In this document: positions 1 to 9,500 of the stretch, one piece after another
Position numbering within the stretch: the first letter of the stretch is position 1
Layout: every line of letters begins with the position of its first letter
Source of the DNA: UBA5859 sp041940025
GTDB lineage: Bacteria; Pseudomonadota; Gammaproteobacteria; UBA5859
Direction of reading: 5' to 3'
Assembly (NCBI GenBank): GCA_041940025.1
Contig: JBGTSY010000003.1
Location: 62,001 to 126,000 of the forward strand
Length of the DNA stretch: 64,000 nucleotides
Translations under genes and position numbers: made by a program
Notes under the pieces: generated by a model
Told to the model about the DNA's origin: nothing
Databases searched by the model: none
Seen by the model: the letters and a program-made list of their open reading frames with translations, nothing else

Positions 1-745
1 CCACGTCCCCATCCACCACACCCTGCGCTTTGACCTCGGCAAAATCACGCACGCGACGGAGCAATCGATTGGCGATTCTTGGTGTGCCACGGGAGCGACG
101 CGCCACCTCTTGAGCACCCTCTTGGTCGATGGTCATATTTAAAATAATTGCTGCGCGACTGACCACCTGGGTCAATTCAGTGATTGAATAGAATTCTAAA
201 CGTTGCGTGATGCCAAAGCGATCTCGCAGGGGGGAAGTTAACATGCCCGCTCTGGTGGTCGCGCCCAGCAGGGTAAAGGGGGGAAGATCGAGTTTAATCG
301 AACGGGCACCGGGGCCTTCTCCGATCATAATGTCAATTTGATAATCTTCCATGGCCGGGTAGAGCACCTCTTCCACCACCGGACTTAAACGATGTATTTC
401 ATCAATAAATAGCACATCATTGGCTTCCAGATTGGTTAACAAAGCTGCCAAATCCCCTGCCCGCTCCAACACCGGCCCGGAGGTCTGTTTGAGATCCACC
501 TGCATTTCATTGGCCACGATATGGGCCAACGTCGTTTTACCTAATCCTGGTGGACCAAAGAATAACAAGTGATCGAGCGCTTCCTGCCGAGACTTGGCCG
601 CATCGATAAAAATGCTTAACTGACTACGAACCTTCTCTTGTCCCACGTACTCATGTAAAAATTGCGGGCGAATGGTGGCTTCTGATCTCTTCTCAGCAGT
701 TTCCTTTTCGGCACTCATCAAACGGGGTTCGGGGAAGGGATCCAT
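1..745 (-). CDS. ruvB: Holliday junction branch migration ATPase RuvB (3' end cut by window edge)
   Basis: RuvB is the AAA+ motor that drives branch migration of Holliday junctions together with RuvA and RuvC. I translated the minus strand from an ATG at 745. About 248 residues are visible. A Walker A motif (GPPGLGKT) lies at residues 64-71 and a Walker B motif (FIDEIH) near 113-118, followed by a GATTRAG sensor-like segment. The family is usually about 340-350 residues, so roughly the last 100, with the winged-helix DNA-binding domain, lie outside the window. It is the last gene of ruvC-ruvA-ruvB, 14 bp downstream of ruvA. Confidence 0.97.
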   Translation of the reverse strand, partial: MDPFPEPRLMSAEKETAEKRSEATIRPQFLHEYVGQEKVRSQLSIFIDAAKSRQEALDHLLFFGPPGLGKTTLAHIVANEMQVDLKQTSGPVLERAGDLAALLTNLEANDVLFIDEIHRLSPVVEEVLYPAMEDYQIDIMIGEGPGARSIKLDLPPFTLLGATTRAGMLTSPLRDRFGITQRLEFYSITELTQVVSRAAIILNMTIDQEGAQEVARRSRGTPRIANRLLRRVRDFAEVKAQGVVDGDV

Positions 746-759
746 CTCAATTCCTTATC

Positions 760-1371
760 TCAGCTAGCCATTTGACGCAGTGCTGCGCGAATCAACTCTT
801 CACTGCTCAGATCCGCAGACTCTATCTGTTTCACCACACGGGCCGCCTCTGAGTTTTTATATCCTAAAGCCACCAGAGCGTTTAGGGCATCCTGCTTCGG
901 ACTGTCACGGGTGATCGCTTCGACACTCGCAGTAGCGTGCGTGGCTGCATTCGAATCAGTGGGTAACAGAGCGTGCAGTTTATCACGCAGTTCAATGATC
1001 AGACGTTCGGCGGTTTTCTTGCCTACTCCTGGGATCTTCGTTAAGCGAACCACATCCTCAGCCTGCACGCAGTGAATAAATTCGGCCACGTCTAAACCCG
1101 ACAGAATGCCCAGCGCCATACGTCCGCCCACACCGTTGATCTTAATTAATTGACGAAACAACACTCGACTTTCCGCATCTGCGAAAGCGAACAGTAAATG
1201 TGCATCTTCACGAATTGAGAGATGGGTAAACAACATCACATTGGAACCCACATCCGGCAACTTATAAAAAGTACTCATCGGCGCTTCTAATTCATACCAG
1301 ACGCCTGCCACATCTATTAACAAATAGGGAGGTGTTTTTTCTCTGAGTACGCCGCACAGACGCCCAATCAT
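760..1371 (-). CDS. ruvA: Holliday junction DNA helicase subunit RuvA
   Basis: RuvA is the tetrameric protein that binds Holliday junctions and loads the RuvB rings. The 203-residue product starts MIGRLCG and has the N-terminal OB-fold, two helix-hairpin-helix motifs (about residues 79-90 and 113-123, the second reading IPGVGKKTAER), and the C-terminal RuvB-contacting domain after a flexible linker. The frame stays open upstream to 1434, but the conserved N-terminus and the 4-bp ATGA overlap with the ruvC stop fix the start at 1371. It is translationally coupled to ruvC. Confidence 0.96.
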   Translation of the reverse strand: MIGRLCGVLREKTPPYLLIDVAGVWYELEAPMSTFYKLPDVGSNVMLFTHLSIREDAHLLFAFADAESRVLFRQLIKINGVGGRMALGILSGLDVAEFIHCVQAEDVVRLTKIPGVGKKTAERLIIELRDKLHALLPTDSNAATHATASVEAITRDSPKQDALNALVALGYKNSEAARVVKQIESADLSSEELIRAALRQMAS

Positions 1372-1877
1372 CCGCTGACTCTTTCTGTGGCCCGTTTTAA
1401 TCTCTGCTGCATAATGCGCTGCTGGCAATGACATAATGCCACCGCCAGGGCATCCGCCGCATCCTCTTGTGGTAGACTATCCAAATTAAATAGTCTTTGC
1501 ACCATCTGTTGAATTTGCCTCTTATCCGCGCCGCCCCAACCGACGATCGCCTGTTTCACCTGCTTGGCAGAATATTCTGCCACCGACAACTGCCGAGTCA
1601 CTAGGGCACAAATGGCCGCTCCTCTAGCGTGCCCCAGTTTTAATGCAGAATCGGCATTGCGATTCATAAAGACTCGCTCCACCGCTGCTTCAGTGGGCTG
1701 ATAGATGCGCACGATCTCGGCTACTTCCGTAAAGATGTACTCTAATCGTTGAGGAAGTTCGCCTTTAGGAACGACTAACACACCCGCAGCCACAAAGCGA
1801 TTGTGCTGGCCGCCTACATCAATGACGCCGTATCCGGTTTTGCGGGATCCTGGATCGATCCCAATCAGTCGTACCAC
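1368..1877 (-). CDS. ruvC: Crossover junction endodeoxyribonuclease RuvC
   Basis: RuvC resolves Holliday junctions by paired nicks and belongs to the RNase H-like fold. The 169-residue product shows all four catalytic acidic residues at the expected spacing: D8 (IGIDPGS), E67 (AAVERVF), D139 and D142 (QEDAADA). The start is a GTG at 1877; no in-frame ATG lies upstream of the conserved IGIDPG motif. It is the first gene of ruvCAB and sits 33 bp after yebC, the common gammaproteobacterial order yebC-ruvC-ruvA-ruvB. Confidence 0.97.
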   Translation of the reverse strand: MVRLIGIDPGSRKTGYGVIDVGGQHNRFVAAGVLVVPKGELPQRLEYIFTEVAEIVRIYQPTEAAVERVFMNRNADSALKLGHARGAAICALVTRQLSVAEYSAKQVKQAIVGWGGADKRQIQQMVQRLFNLDSLPQEDAADALAVALCHCQQRIMQQRLKRATERVSG

Positions 1878-1910
1878 AGAAAGCCGTCTTTCAGAGTTTA
1901 CAGATTGCGT

Positions 1911-2660
1911 CTAATTTACCAGACTTTGCAGTATTGCATCAGGGATATCTGCATTTGAATAGACCTCTTGCACATCATCCAGATCTTCCAACATATCCAA
2001 TAGCTTGAGTAAACTGGAGGCTTCTTTTTCGTTAACCGTAGATTGCGTACTCGCGCGCATGGTAATAGCGGCGCTGTCAAACTTCAGTGCTGAGTCTTGT
2101 AACTGTTGCATCACGTCGCCAAACTGCTCCGGATCGGTAATGACTTCCACTGCACCTTCATCGTCGGTGACCACATCTTCGGCGCCTGCTTCTAACGCAA
2201 GCTCCAACAATTGCTCCTCATCAATATCTGAATTAAAAGAAATCACTCCTTTTTTTTCAAATAGATAGGAAACAGAACCACTGGTGCCTAAATTTCCACC
2301 CATCTTTGTGAAGGCGTGTCTGACTTCCGCTACTGTACGATTACGGTTATCGGTCATGCAATCCACCATCACCGCCACCCCGCCTGGACCGTACCCTTCA
2401 TAGCGAACCTCATCTAGATCTGCACCGGCATCATCGCCCGCGCCACGCTTGATAGCGCGCTCAATGGTGTCTTTAGTCATGTTGTTCGACAGTGCTTTGT
2501 CGATTGCAGCCCTTAGCCTGGGATTGGATGCCGGATCGCCTCCACCCATGCGAGAGGCAACGGTGATTTCCCGAATCAGTTTGGTAAAGAGTTTGCCGCG
2601 TTTCGCATCTTGGGCACCTTTACGAAATCGAATATTTGCCCACTTACTATGCCCAGCCAT
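1911..2660 (-). CDS. yebC: YebC/PmpR family protein
   Basis: The 249-residue product begins with the hallmark MAGHSKWANI and carries the conserved stretches KRGAG and YEGYGPGG, at the family's usual length of about 240-250. YebC-family proteins have been described as DNA-binding regulators (PmpR) and more recently as ribosome-associated factors that help translate difficult proline-containing stretches. The sequence does not show which role applies here. It lies directly upstream of ruvC and is probably co-transcribed with it. Confidence 0.96.
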   Translation of the reverse strand: MAGHSKWANIRFRKGAQDAKRGKLFTKLIREITVASRMGGGDPASNPRLRAAIDKALSNNMTKDTIERAIKRGAGDDAGADLDEVRYEGYGPGGVAVMVDCMTDNRNRTVAEVRHAFTKMGGNLGTSGSVSYLFEKKGVISFNSDIDEEQLLELALEAGAEDVVTDDEGAVEVITDPEQFGDVMQQLQDSALKFDSAAITMRASTQSTVNEKEASSLLKLLDMLEDLDDVQEVYSNADIPDAILQSLVN

Positions 2661-2725
2661 GATGTACCTGTCCGATTAATGTTCAAAATTGTCAAGAGGC
2701 TGATTCTATTAGATATCAGTTGTTG

Positions 2726-3823
2726 TTAGCTGACTGAAAACATCGCCTTCAATGCCAACCGAGCATATTTTGCATCTTGCTCTGGCACTTTTATCTGATT
2801 CACCACGCGACCCTCGACTAAATTTTCCAGCGCCCAGGCTAAGTGTTGGGGATCTGTGCGAAACATGGTGGAACACATACAGATGGTAGGTGACATAAAA
2901 TGCACAGATTTACCCTCTGCTTTACACTCTCGATTGAGGCGATTCACCAGATTCAGTTCCGTACCAACTAACCAACGGCTACCGGGTCGTCCCTCTTTCA
3001 CCTTATTCAGAATGTACTCTGTGGAGCCCACAAAATCGGCTTTCTGACACACCTCGAAGCTACACTCGGGATGAACCAGTACATAGGAATCGGGATAACG
3101 CTGTTTGAAGGCATCAATATGCTCAGGACGAAACATTTGATGCACAGAGCAGAAACCCTTCCACAAAATCACTTTCGCGTCGCGAATTTGCTCAGGAGTC
3201 AAGCCGCCCATCGGTAAATCAAAATCCCACACCACCATCTCTTTTAGGGGAATGCCCATTTGATAAGCGGTATTACGACCCAGATGTTGATCCGGGAAAA
3301 ATAATACTTTTTCCCGTCGCTCGAAAGCCCACTGTAGAATATTCGGCGCATTTGTGGAGGTGCACACGATGCCCTGGTGGCGACCACAAAACGCCTTTAG
3401 ATCCGCAGCTGAATTGATATAGGTAATCGGGGTGACTTCATTTTCCACCTCTATGACCGATGCCAGCTCTTGCCAACATCTCTCCACGTTGTGCAAATTC
3501 GCCATATCCGCCATGGAACACCCTGCGGCCAAATCGGGCAGTATGGCGATTTGTTGCGGGCGAGAAAGAATATCCGCAACCTCGGCCATAAAATGGACCC
3601 CACAAAATAGGATGTAGTCCGCATCGGAATCTGCTGCCAACTGAGACAGCTTTAAGGAGTCTCCAGTTAAATCCGCGTGCCGATAAACCTCATCCCGCTG
3701 GTAATGGTGGCCAAGAACAACCAGCTTCTCGCCGAGTTCCCGTTTTGCTCTTCGAATCCTGTCTTCACAGGAAAGATCATCTAATGATTCAAAATGTTCG
3801 AAGGTTAGTGGGTTTGCTGCCAT
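2726..3823 (-). CDS. nadA: Quinolinate synthase NadA
   Basis: NadA condenses iminoaspartate with dihydroxyacetone phosphate to quinolinate, the first committed intermediate of NAD synthesis, using a [4Fe-4S] cluster. The 365-residue protein has the expected cluster cysteines in context: C102 (AGCSMAD), C225 (GFCSVH) and C315/C317 (TICMCSTM). It also has the substrate-binding GHHYQRDEV segment at 38-46. nadC, the next NAD-pathway enzyme, is 20 kb away in the same window, so the pathway genes are not in one operon. The 91-bp upstream gap is AT-rich and holds a tandem 10-bp repeat. Confidence 0.97.
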   Translation of the reverse strand: MAANPLTFEHFESLDDLSCEDRIRRAKRELGEKLVVLGHHYQRDEVYRHADLTGDSLKLSQLAADSDADYILFCGVHFMAEVADILSRPQQIAILPDLAAGCSMADMANLHNVERCWQELASVIEVENEVTPITYINSAADLKAFCGRHQGIVCTSTNAPNILQWAFERREKVLFFPDQHLGRNTAYQMGIPLKEMVVWDFDLPMGGLTPEQIRDAKVILWKGFCSVHQMFRPEHIDAFKQRYPDSYVLVHPECSFEVCQKADFVGSTEYILNKVKEGRPGSRWLVGTELNLVNRLNRECKAEGKSVHFMSPTICMCSTMFRTDPQHLAWALENLVEGRVVNQIKVPEQDAKYARLALKAMFSVS

Positions 3824-3843
3824 TTAGCACCGTCTCTTAAGAT

Positions 3844-3863
3844 AATAACTGAAAATAACTGAA
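3844..3863. repeat. Tandem 10-bp repeat upstream of nadA
   Basis: Two exact head-to-tail copies of AATAACTGAA lie 20-40 bp upstream of the nadA start, in the AT-rich nadA-aspS gap. Two copies are too few to assign a function. Their position would allow a promoter or operator role for nadA. Confidence 0.5.
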
Positions 3864-3914
3864 AACCTGCCTATCTAAATATAGCTAATACTTTGTTTTT
3901 ATTAAATTAAATAT

Positions 3915-5693
3915 TCAAGATGAGGCGCTTTTCCTGAGTTTCAAGCCCAACTCGCGAAGATGCAAGTCGGTCACTTCAGCCGGAGCCTCGGTCAACAGGC
4001 AGCTGGCACTTTGTGTCTTCGGAAACGCCATCACGTCCCTGATAGTCTGTGCTCCAGATAACAACATTACCAAGCGATCCAACCCAAATGCAATGCCCCC
4101 ATGAGGTGGACAACCGTAATTCAGCGCATTCAGCAGAAAACCAAATTTTTCCTGGGCATCTTGCTCACTGATACCCAAGATATCAAAAACTGTGGACTGC
4201 ATCTCCTGGGAGTGAATACGGATTGACCCGCCTCCTAGCTCCGTACCATTGAGCACCAGATCATATGCACGCGACAAAGCCTTGCCGGGATCAGAAGCCA
4301 GCTGGCTGGTCTCACTAACGGTAGGCGCGGTAAATGGGTGATGCAATGCGATCCAGCGCTGCTCTTTTGCATCAAACTCAAACATCGGGAACGCCACTAC
4401 CCAAAGTGGAAACCATCCCTCTTTTACCCTGCCCAGATCCTGTCCTACCTTCACCCTCAATGCACCAAGGGATTCATTCACCACAGTTTCGCTGTCTGCT
4501 CCGAAAAAGAGTAAATCGCCAGCGGCGGCACCGCTGCGTGCCAGCAGACTCTTTATCACCTCTTCAGGTAAGAATTTTAGAATCGGAGATTGCAATCCAG
4601 CAGCACCTTGGCTGGGATCATTCACCTTAATGTAGGCCAATCCTTTGGCCCCATAAATACCCACGAATTTTGTGTACTCATCAATCTCCTTGCGGGTTAA
4701 CTCGGCGCCACCAGGCACAGGAAGCATCGCCACACGGCCATTGTCGTCATTGGCTGGCCCGGAAAACACCTTAAATTCCACTTCGCGCATCAGATCGCCT
4801 ACATCTATCAATTCCAAATCGATACGCAGATCGGGCTTGTCACTACCAAATCTGGACATGGCTTCAGCGTAGCTCATGCGGGGAAAGGCGTCTGCTAATG
4901 TCTCTCCACACACCTCTTCGAACAGCCCGCGGACCATCTGCTCCATAATCCGCATTAGTTGCTCTTCGTCAACAAATGATGCCTCTATATCCACCTGAGT
5001 AAATTCCGGTTGTCTGTCCGCCCTTAAGTCTTCATCGCGGAAACAACGAACGATTTGGTAATAACGATCAAATCCAGACATCATCAGCAATTGCTTAAAC
5101 AGCTGGGGTGACTGCGGTAATGAGAAAAACTGGCCTGGATAAGTTCGGCTAGGCACTAAATAATCCCGCGCACCCTCGGGGGTAGCTTTGGTCAACATAG
5201 GGGTTTCTATATCTATGAATCCCTCTGATTCTAGATAGCGACGCAGAAAACTGGTGACTTTCGCACGCATCAGCAATCGAGACTGCATCTCCGGACGACG
5301 CAAATCCAAGTAGCGATATTTTAGCCGATGTTCCTCGCCCACATCGGTGTACCCTTCAATTTGAAAAGGGGGGGTTTCGGCTTTGTTTAAGATTTCCAGC
5401 GACTGCCCTAAGATTTCAATCTCCCCGGTGGCCAACTCCGGATTGATCGTTCCCTGGGGTCGCACTCTCACGCGTCCTTTGATGCGCAAGACATATTCAC
5501 TACGCGTACGCTCTGCATTGGCAAATACCTCAGCATGATCTGGATCGTAAACCACTTGCACCAAGCCTTCTCGATCCCGTAAATCGATAAATATCACGCC
5601 GCCGTGATCCCGTCTTCGATGTACCCAGCCACACAGCTCAACATCCTGATCTAGATGGCTCTTATTTAACTCACCACAATAGTGTGTACGCAT
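3915..5693 (-). CDS. aspS: Aspartyl-tRNA synthetase
   Basis: This class IIb aminoacyl-tRNA synthetase charges tRNA-Asp (some versions also tRNA-Asn). The 592-residue length is that of the bacterial type. It has the N-terminal OB-fold anticodon-binding domain (about 1-110), class II motif 2 (FRDEDLRADRQPE, near 216-230), the bacterial GAD insertion (about 290-420), and motif 3 (GIAFGLDRLVML) near 543. The ATG at 5693 gives the usual N-terminus MRTHYCGELN. It lies 60 bp after the FmdB-like gene, an order common in gammaproteobacteria. The sequence alone does not settle whether it is discriminating or non-discriminating. Confidence 0.97.
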   Translation of the reverse strand: MRTHYCGELNKSHLDQDVELCGWVHRRRDHGGVIFIDLRDREGLVQVVYDPDHAEVFANAERTRSEYVLRIKGRVRVRPQGTINPELATGEIEILGQSLEILNKAETPPFQIEGYTDVGEEHRLKYRYLDLRRPEMQSRLLMRAKVTSFLRRYLESEGFIDIETPMLTKATPEGARDYLVPSRTYPGQFFSLPQSPQLFKQLLMMSGFDRYYQIVRCFRDEDLRADRQPEFTQVDIEASFVDEEQLMRIMEQMVRGLFEEVCGETLADAFPRMSYAEAMSRFGSDKPDLRIDLELIDVGDLMREVEFKVFSGPANDDNGRVAMLPVPGGAELTRKEIDEYTKFVGIYGAKGLAYIKVNDPSQGAAGLQSPILKFLPEEVIKSLLARSGAAAGDLLFFGADSETVVNESLGALRVKVGQDLGRVKEGWFPLWVVAFPMFEFDAKEQRWIALHHPFTAPTVSETSQLASDPGKALSRAYDLVLNGTELGGGSIRIHSQEMQSTVFDILGISEQDAQEKFGFLLNALNYGCPPHGGIAFGLDRLVMLLSGAQTIRDVMAFPKTQSASCLLTEAPAEVTDLHLRELGLKLRKSASS

Positions 5694-5753
5694 AGCTGCT
5701 TACCTTAGCATTTATTTCAGCATCAACTTTTGTTAGGACCGATAAGTCCTCAA

Positions 5754-6092
5754 TCAATCTGAAGCAGAGCCTTTGCTCTGTTGTTTTTTGTTGCCAGTAG
5801 AACTGGAATCCGTGGTACTACCCGTTGCGGCAGACTGATTGTCCCCTGAAGAGGCAGTTTGTGTCGCCCCGGACTCCCCCGAGCCAGACTGGTGCAAGTT
5901 CTTCTTTTGACCCGATTTGAAGTCAGTCTCGTACCAGCCCCCCCCTTTTAATCTGAAACCGGCTGCCGAAATCAACTTTTTTAACTCCGGCGCGCCACAA
6001 TGGGCGCAATCTTTTAAAGGCTCATCACTCAATTTTTGCAATGCTTCGTGACGCTGGCCACACTGCTGACATTCGTACTCATAAATAGGCAT
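5754..6092 (-). CDS. FmdB-family zinc ribbon protein
   Basis: This small 112-residue protein has an N-terminal FmdB/CxxC zinc-ribbon domain: C8 and C11 (ECQQC), C29 and C32 (CAHC), then the family's GFRLKGGGWYETDFK signature at about 46-60. The rest is a low-complexity tail rich in Ser, Gly, Gln and Thr, probably disordered. The molecular function of the family is unknown. It is the first gene of the probable operon with aspS, as in many gammaproteobacteria. Confidence 0.9.
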   Translation of the reverse strand: MPIYEYECQQCGQRHEALQKLSDEPLKDCAHCGAPELKKLISAAGFRLKGGGWYETDFKSGQKKNLHQSGSGESGATQTASSGDNQSAATGSTTDSSSTGNKKQQSKGSASD

Positions 6093-6298
6093 CTATTCCC
6101 TCACTCACCAGCCAAACTATATTGGGTCACTGGACGAAATTAGGTCGCGATTATACCTCAGTCACTAAAAAAAGCTTCCACCCCCGGGCACTTGTATAAA
6201 ATCGTATTGCGCGTTCCTGTGGCCAAGGTACACTTCCCTGTTGATGAACGAGGCCATTTTACCCGCCTCATAGACTTGCATATGGAGTGGCTGTACAG

Positions 6299-8008
6299 AT
6301 GCGCCGAAGCCAAATTCTGATCCCCACCACTAAAGAGATCCCCGCTGAGGCAGAACTGATCAGCCATCAGCTGATGCTGCGCGCTGGGTTAATCCGAAAA
6401 CTCGCCTCGGGACTCTATAGCTGGCTACCACTTGGTTTAAGGGTGCTGCGCCAGGTGGAAAATATTGTACGCCAGGAGATGAATCGATCCGGTGCTCAGG
6501 AACTGCTGATGCCGGCGGTTCAACCGGCAGAGTTGTGGCAACAATCGGGCCGCTGGGAACAATATGGGCCTGAACTATTACGTTTGCAGGACCGACATCA
6601 GCGGGATTTCTGTTTTGGGCCAACTCATGAAGAGATCATTACCAACTTGATTGGCGGTGAAATACAGAGCTATAAACAATTGCCGGCAAATTATTATCAA
6701 ATACAAACCAAGTTTAGAGATGAAATCCGACCGCGTTTTGGTGTCATGCGTGCGCGGGAATTTATTATGAAAGACGCTTATTCTTTTCATCTGCACCAAG
6801 ACTCGCTAGAGACAACCTACCAACAGATGTATGAAACCTACAGCCGCATCTTTACCCGATTGGGGCTTAAATATCGTGCCGTATTGGCAGACACCGGCAG
6901 CATTGGTGGTGAGGCCTCCCATGAGTTTCACATTCTGGCGGACTCAGGTGAGGATGCCATTGCCTATTGCGCTAACAGCAATTATGCAGCCAACGTGGAG
7001 CTGGCTCCCACCCCGGCCTGGAACGGTAAATTTCCAACTGCGACAGAGTCTATGGAAAAAGTAGCCACTCCTGGCATCGCCTCCATAGAGGATGTGGCGC
7101 AACACTTAGGTGTGCCGACAAAACAGTGCCTGAAAACATTAATTGTGGTGGGCAGTGAAGCACCATTAGTGGCATTAGTGTTACGTGGCGATCATGAACT
7201 GAATGCAATTAAGGCGGAAAAACTGGCGCAAATTCAGCAACCGTTACAGTTCGCAGACAGTGCGCTGATCGCCCAACGGCTGGGTGCGGAAATTGGATCC
7301 TTGGGCCCAAAAGATCTGAACATACCTGTCATCGTAGACCATGCTGCGGTGATAGCGGACTTTGTCTGCGGCGCCAATATCAGCGGATTTCATTTCACCG
7401 GAATGAATTGGTCTCGGGATTTACCACTGACAGAAACCTACGATCTGAGAAATATTCAAACGGGTGATCAGAGCCCGGACGGTCAAGGTGAGATCGAAAT
7501 ATGCCGCGGCATTGAGGCCGGACATATTTTTCAATTGGGGGATAAATACAGTGCGGCATTAAATGCCACTTGTCTCAACGAGCAGGGCAAACAAATTACC
7601 CTGCTGATGGGCTGCTATGGCATAGGCATTTCCCGCATTGTGGCTGCTGCAATTGAGCAATACCACGACCAGAACGGGATCTGTTGGCCAACTGCCATGG
7701 CGCCTTTCGACGTGATTTTGCTACCAATGAATATGTACAAATCGGAACAGGTGAAAAGAGCCGCCGAGACCCTATATAGCCAACTCACCGACGCAGGATT
7801 CGACGTGTTGTGGGACGATCGTCCTGAACGCGCAGGAGGCATGTTCGCAGATGCGGATTTAATCGGTATTCCCCATCGAATAGTGGTAGGCGAGCGTCAT
7901 CTTAATAACCATCAAGTGGAATACAAAGCGCGCCGAAAACAAGAAACAGAACTGATCGCTATTGAGGAGTTAATCCCCTTTCTGAAGCAACAATGCGACA
8001 ATCTCTAA
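6299..8008 (+). CDS. proS: Prolyl-tRNA synthetase, bacterial type
   Basis: This enzyme charges tRNA-Pro. The 569-residue product has the long bacterial architecture: a class II core with motif 2 (FRDEIRPRFG, near 139), an inserted editing (INS/YbaK-like) domain at about 230-380 that clears mischarged Ala-tRNA-Pro, motif 3 (GCYGIGISR, near 437) and a C-terminal anticodon-binding domain. I chose the ATG at 6299, which gives MRRSQILIPTTKE as in homologues and has GGAG 11 bp upstream. An in-frame GTG at 6287 is less likely because it would overlap that ribosome-binding site. Its end overlaps the next gene by 16 bp. Confidence 0.96.
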   Translation: MRRSQILIPTTKEIPAEAELISHQLMLRAGLIRKLASGLYSWLPLGLRVLRQVENIVRQEMNRSGAQELLMPAVQPAELWQQSGRWEQYGPELLRLQDRHQRDFCFGPTHEEIITNLIGGEIQSYKQLPANYYQIQTKFRDEIRPRFGVMRAREFIMKDAYSFHLHQDSLETTYQQMYETYSRIFTRLGLKYRAVLADTGSIGGEASHEFHILADSGEDAIAYCANSNYAANVELAPTPAWNGKFPTATESMEKVATPGIASIEDVAQHLGVPTKQCLKTLIVVGSEAPLVALVLRGDHELNAIKAEKLAQIQQPLQFADSALIAQRLGAEIGSLGPKDLNIPVIVDHAAVIADFVCGANISGFHFTGMNWSRDLPLTETYDLRNIQTGDQSPDGQGEIEICRGIEAGHIFQLGDKYSAALNATCLNEQGKQITLLMGCYGIGISRIVAAAIEQYHDQNGICWPTAMAPFDVILLPMNMYKSEQVKRAAETLYSQLTDAGFDVLWDDRPERAGGMFADADLIGIPHRIVVGERHLNNHQVEYKARRKQETELIAIEELIPFLKQQCDNL

Positions 8009-8565
8009 TTTGTTACTATTTTTGTATTTACTTATGTGCCTTCAGCGCCTTAGCGGACTCCGTGGAGCCAGATCAAGCCACATTGCGAGCAGCCTTGGTC
8101 GCCGCTGTCAACGACAGTCATAGCTTTGATAACGTTTACATGGCTGAAGTCTGGTTATTGGACATGTCCACTCGGTTGGCGCGTTGGGTACCCGATCCCA
8201 ACACCAGATTTGAGCTACTTAGAACCGTACATGCGGAAGCTAAACGAGTGGAGATTAGCCCTTCCTTGGTTCTGGCCATTATCGAAACAGAAAGTGCCTT
8301 CGACCGCTTCGCCATTTCAGTGGTGGGTGCACAGGGACTCATGCAGATTATGCCTTTTTGGACCAAAGAGATCGGCCGCGCCCAGGATAACCTATTCGAA
8401 ATCCAGACCAATCTGCGTTACGGTTGTACCATAATCAAACACTATCTAGATCTAGAAAAGGGGGATCTCCCCCGGGCGCTACAACGCTACAATGGCAGCT
8501 TGGGAAAACGAAAATATGTGGATAAAGTGGTCACAGCCTTGCATGACAATTGGCGTGTCAATTAA
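7993..8565 (+). CDS. Lytic transglycosylase, SLT domain
   Basis: This is a predicted periplasmic murein lytic transglycosylase, which cleaves the MurNAc-GlcNAc bond to give 1,6-anhydro ends. The 190-residue product has an N-terminal signal peptide (hydrophobic residues about 5-21). It then has a single SLT (family 1, Slt70-like) domain with the catalytic-glutamate motif ETESAF (E100), GAQGLMQIMP at 112-121, and a C-terminal RALQRYNG motif. It starts inside the last codons of proS (16-bp overlap), which suggests translational coupling. No lipobox is evident, so it is probably soluble. Its products would feed the AmpD recycling pathway encoded elsewhere in this window. Confidence 0.92.
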   Translation: MRQSLICYYFCIYLCAFSALADSVEPDQATLRAALVAAVNDSHSFDNVYMAEVWLLDMSTRLARWVPDPNTRFELLRTVHAEAKRVEISPSLVLAIIETESAFDRFAISVVGAQGLMQIMPFWTKEIGRAQDNLFEIQTNLRYGCTIIKHYLDLEKGDLPRALQRYNGSLGKRKYVDKVVTALHDNWRVN

Positions 8566-8584
8566 CAGGAGAATCGTAAAAACA

Positions 8585-9457
8585 ATGCATGACAGACGGC
8601 CTATAGTGAGCACAATCGCATTGTTGTTGTTCATACCTCTCAGTACTTGGGCCACCACCAATATTGATTGCGGCGACGACAAACTCAACCAAAAACAGCA
8701 AACCTTGGTGCAATCACTGTCTAAGAAAGTGGCGCAACTGATCCCGGAAGTGCCGGCAGGTTGGCAACTGACTAAAAATGAACTGGTGATCCATTCAGAA
8801 TCCTACTGCTCTGCCACGCCTCGTTTGACTCACTCCTGGTATATTGAGGATCCGCAAGCTCTTCTCAGCAGCCTCAACAAGATGCAAACCCAGGTTACCG
8901 AGAGTGCGCAATTAACCGCTGAAGAAAATCAACGTCTTTCAAAATTGCTAAAGAAAAATTTCGAACTCATGAAGCCTTATGTGTCTGCGTTGGAGAACCA
9001 AGATCTTGAAAAGGCGCGGAGCCATCAAACAGAGATTGTAAAAATACGCCAACGTATGGACAAAATATACACTGCCGCCGATCACAGAATGCTAGAAAAA
9101 ACAGAGACTTACTTACCAAAAGATAGCCGTCTATCGATGCAAATTATCGTCAATGAACGCTATGTATTGCTCAAAGAAGCGGAACAAATTCGTCTCCGAG
9201 ATTGGCATCAAATTTACCAGTTAAATGACGGCAAAAGAGTAGGAATTTCCGATTGGCAAGAACCCACAACGGTAGCCTTATTTGGCCAGTGGTTAGCACA
9301 TAAAAGTAATCAAGATACCGCCCTGGTGAATAAAATAGGTGTCGCTAATAATGGTGGTCTAAACAATATCATTATCTCTATTCGGGCCGATCAAAAACGG
9401 GCCACAGACATGCTTAGTCAAATGGATATCACACCGCTCAACACTCTTCTCCCTTAA
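8585..9457 (+). CDS. Secreted protein of unknown function
   Basis: I do not recognise this 290-residue protein. The frame is open from 8492, but the ATG at 8585 is chosen because AGGAGA lies 12 bp upstream and the product then begins with a clear Sec signal peptide (MHDRRP, a hydrophobic stretch ending LSTWA, cleavage near residue 23). The mature part has two conserved-looking cysteines near the N-terminus (IDCGDD and ESYCSA), which could form a disulfide, and a central charged helical segment. No transmembrane helix follows the signal, so it is probably periplasmic. It follows the transglycosylase by 19 bp and may be co-transcribed with proS. Confidence 0.75.
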   Translation: MHDRRPIVSTIALLLFIPLSTWATTNIDCGDDKLNQKQQTLVQSLSKKVAQLIPEVPAGWQLTKNELVIHSESYCSATPRLTHSWYIEDPQALLSSLNKMQTQVTESAQLTAEENQRLSKLLKKNFELMKPYVSALENQDLEKARSHQTEIVKIRQRMDKIYTAADHRMLEKTETYLPKDSRLSMQIIVNERYVLLKEAEQIRLRDWHQIYQLNDGKRVGISDWQEPTTVALFGQWLAHKSNQDTALVNKIGVANNGGLNNIIISIRADQKRATDMLSQMDITPLNTLLP

Positions 9458-9500
9458 GAAGTTAATGCGGCATTTTCGATATTTTCCTATTTGCTCGCCT

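Noticed and set aside
6176..6330. Open frame (TTG start) across the proS upstream region
   Set aside because: No ATG or ribosome-binding site, it runs into proS in another frame, and the peptide shows no recognisable family.
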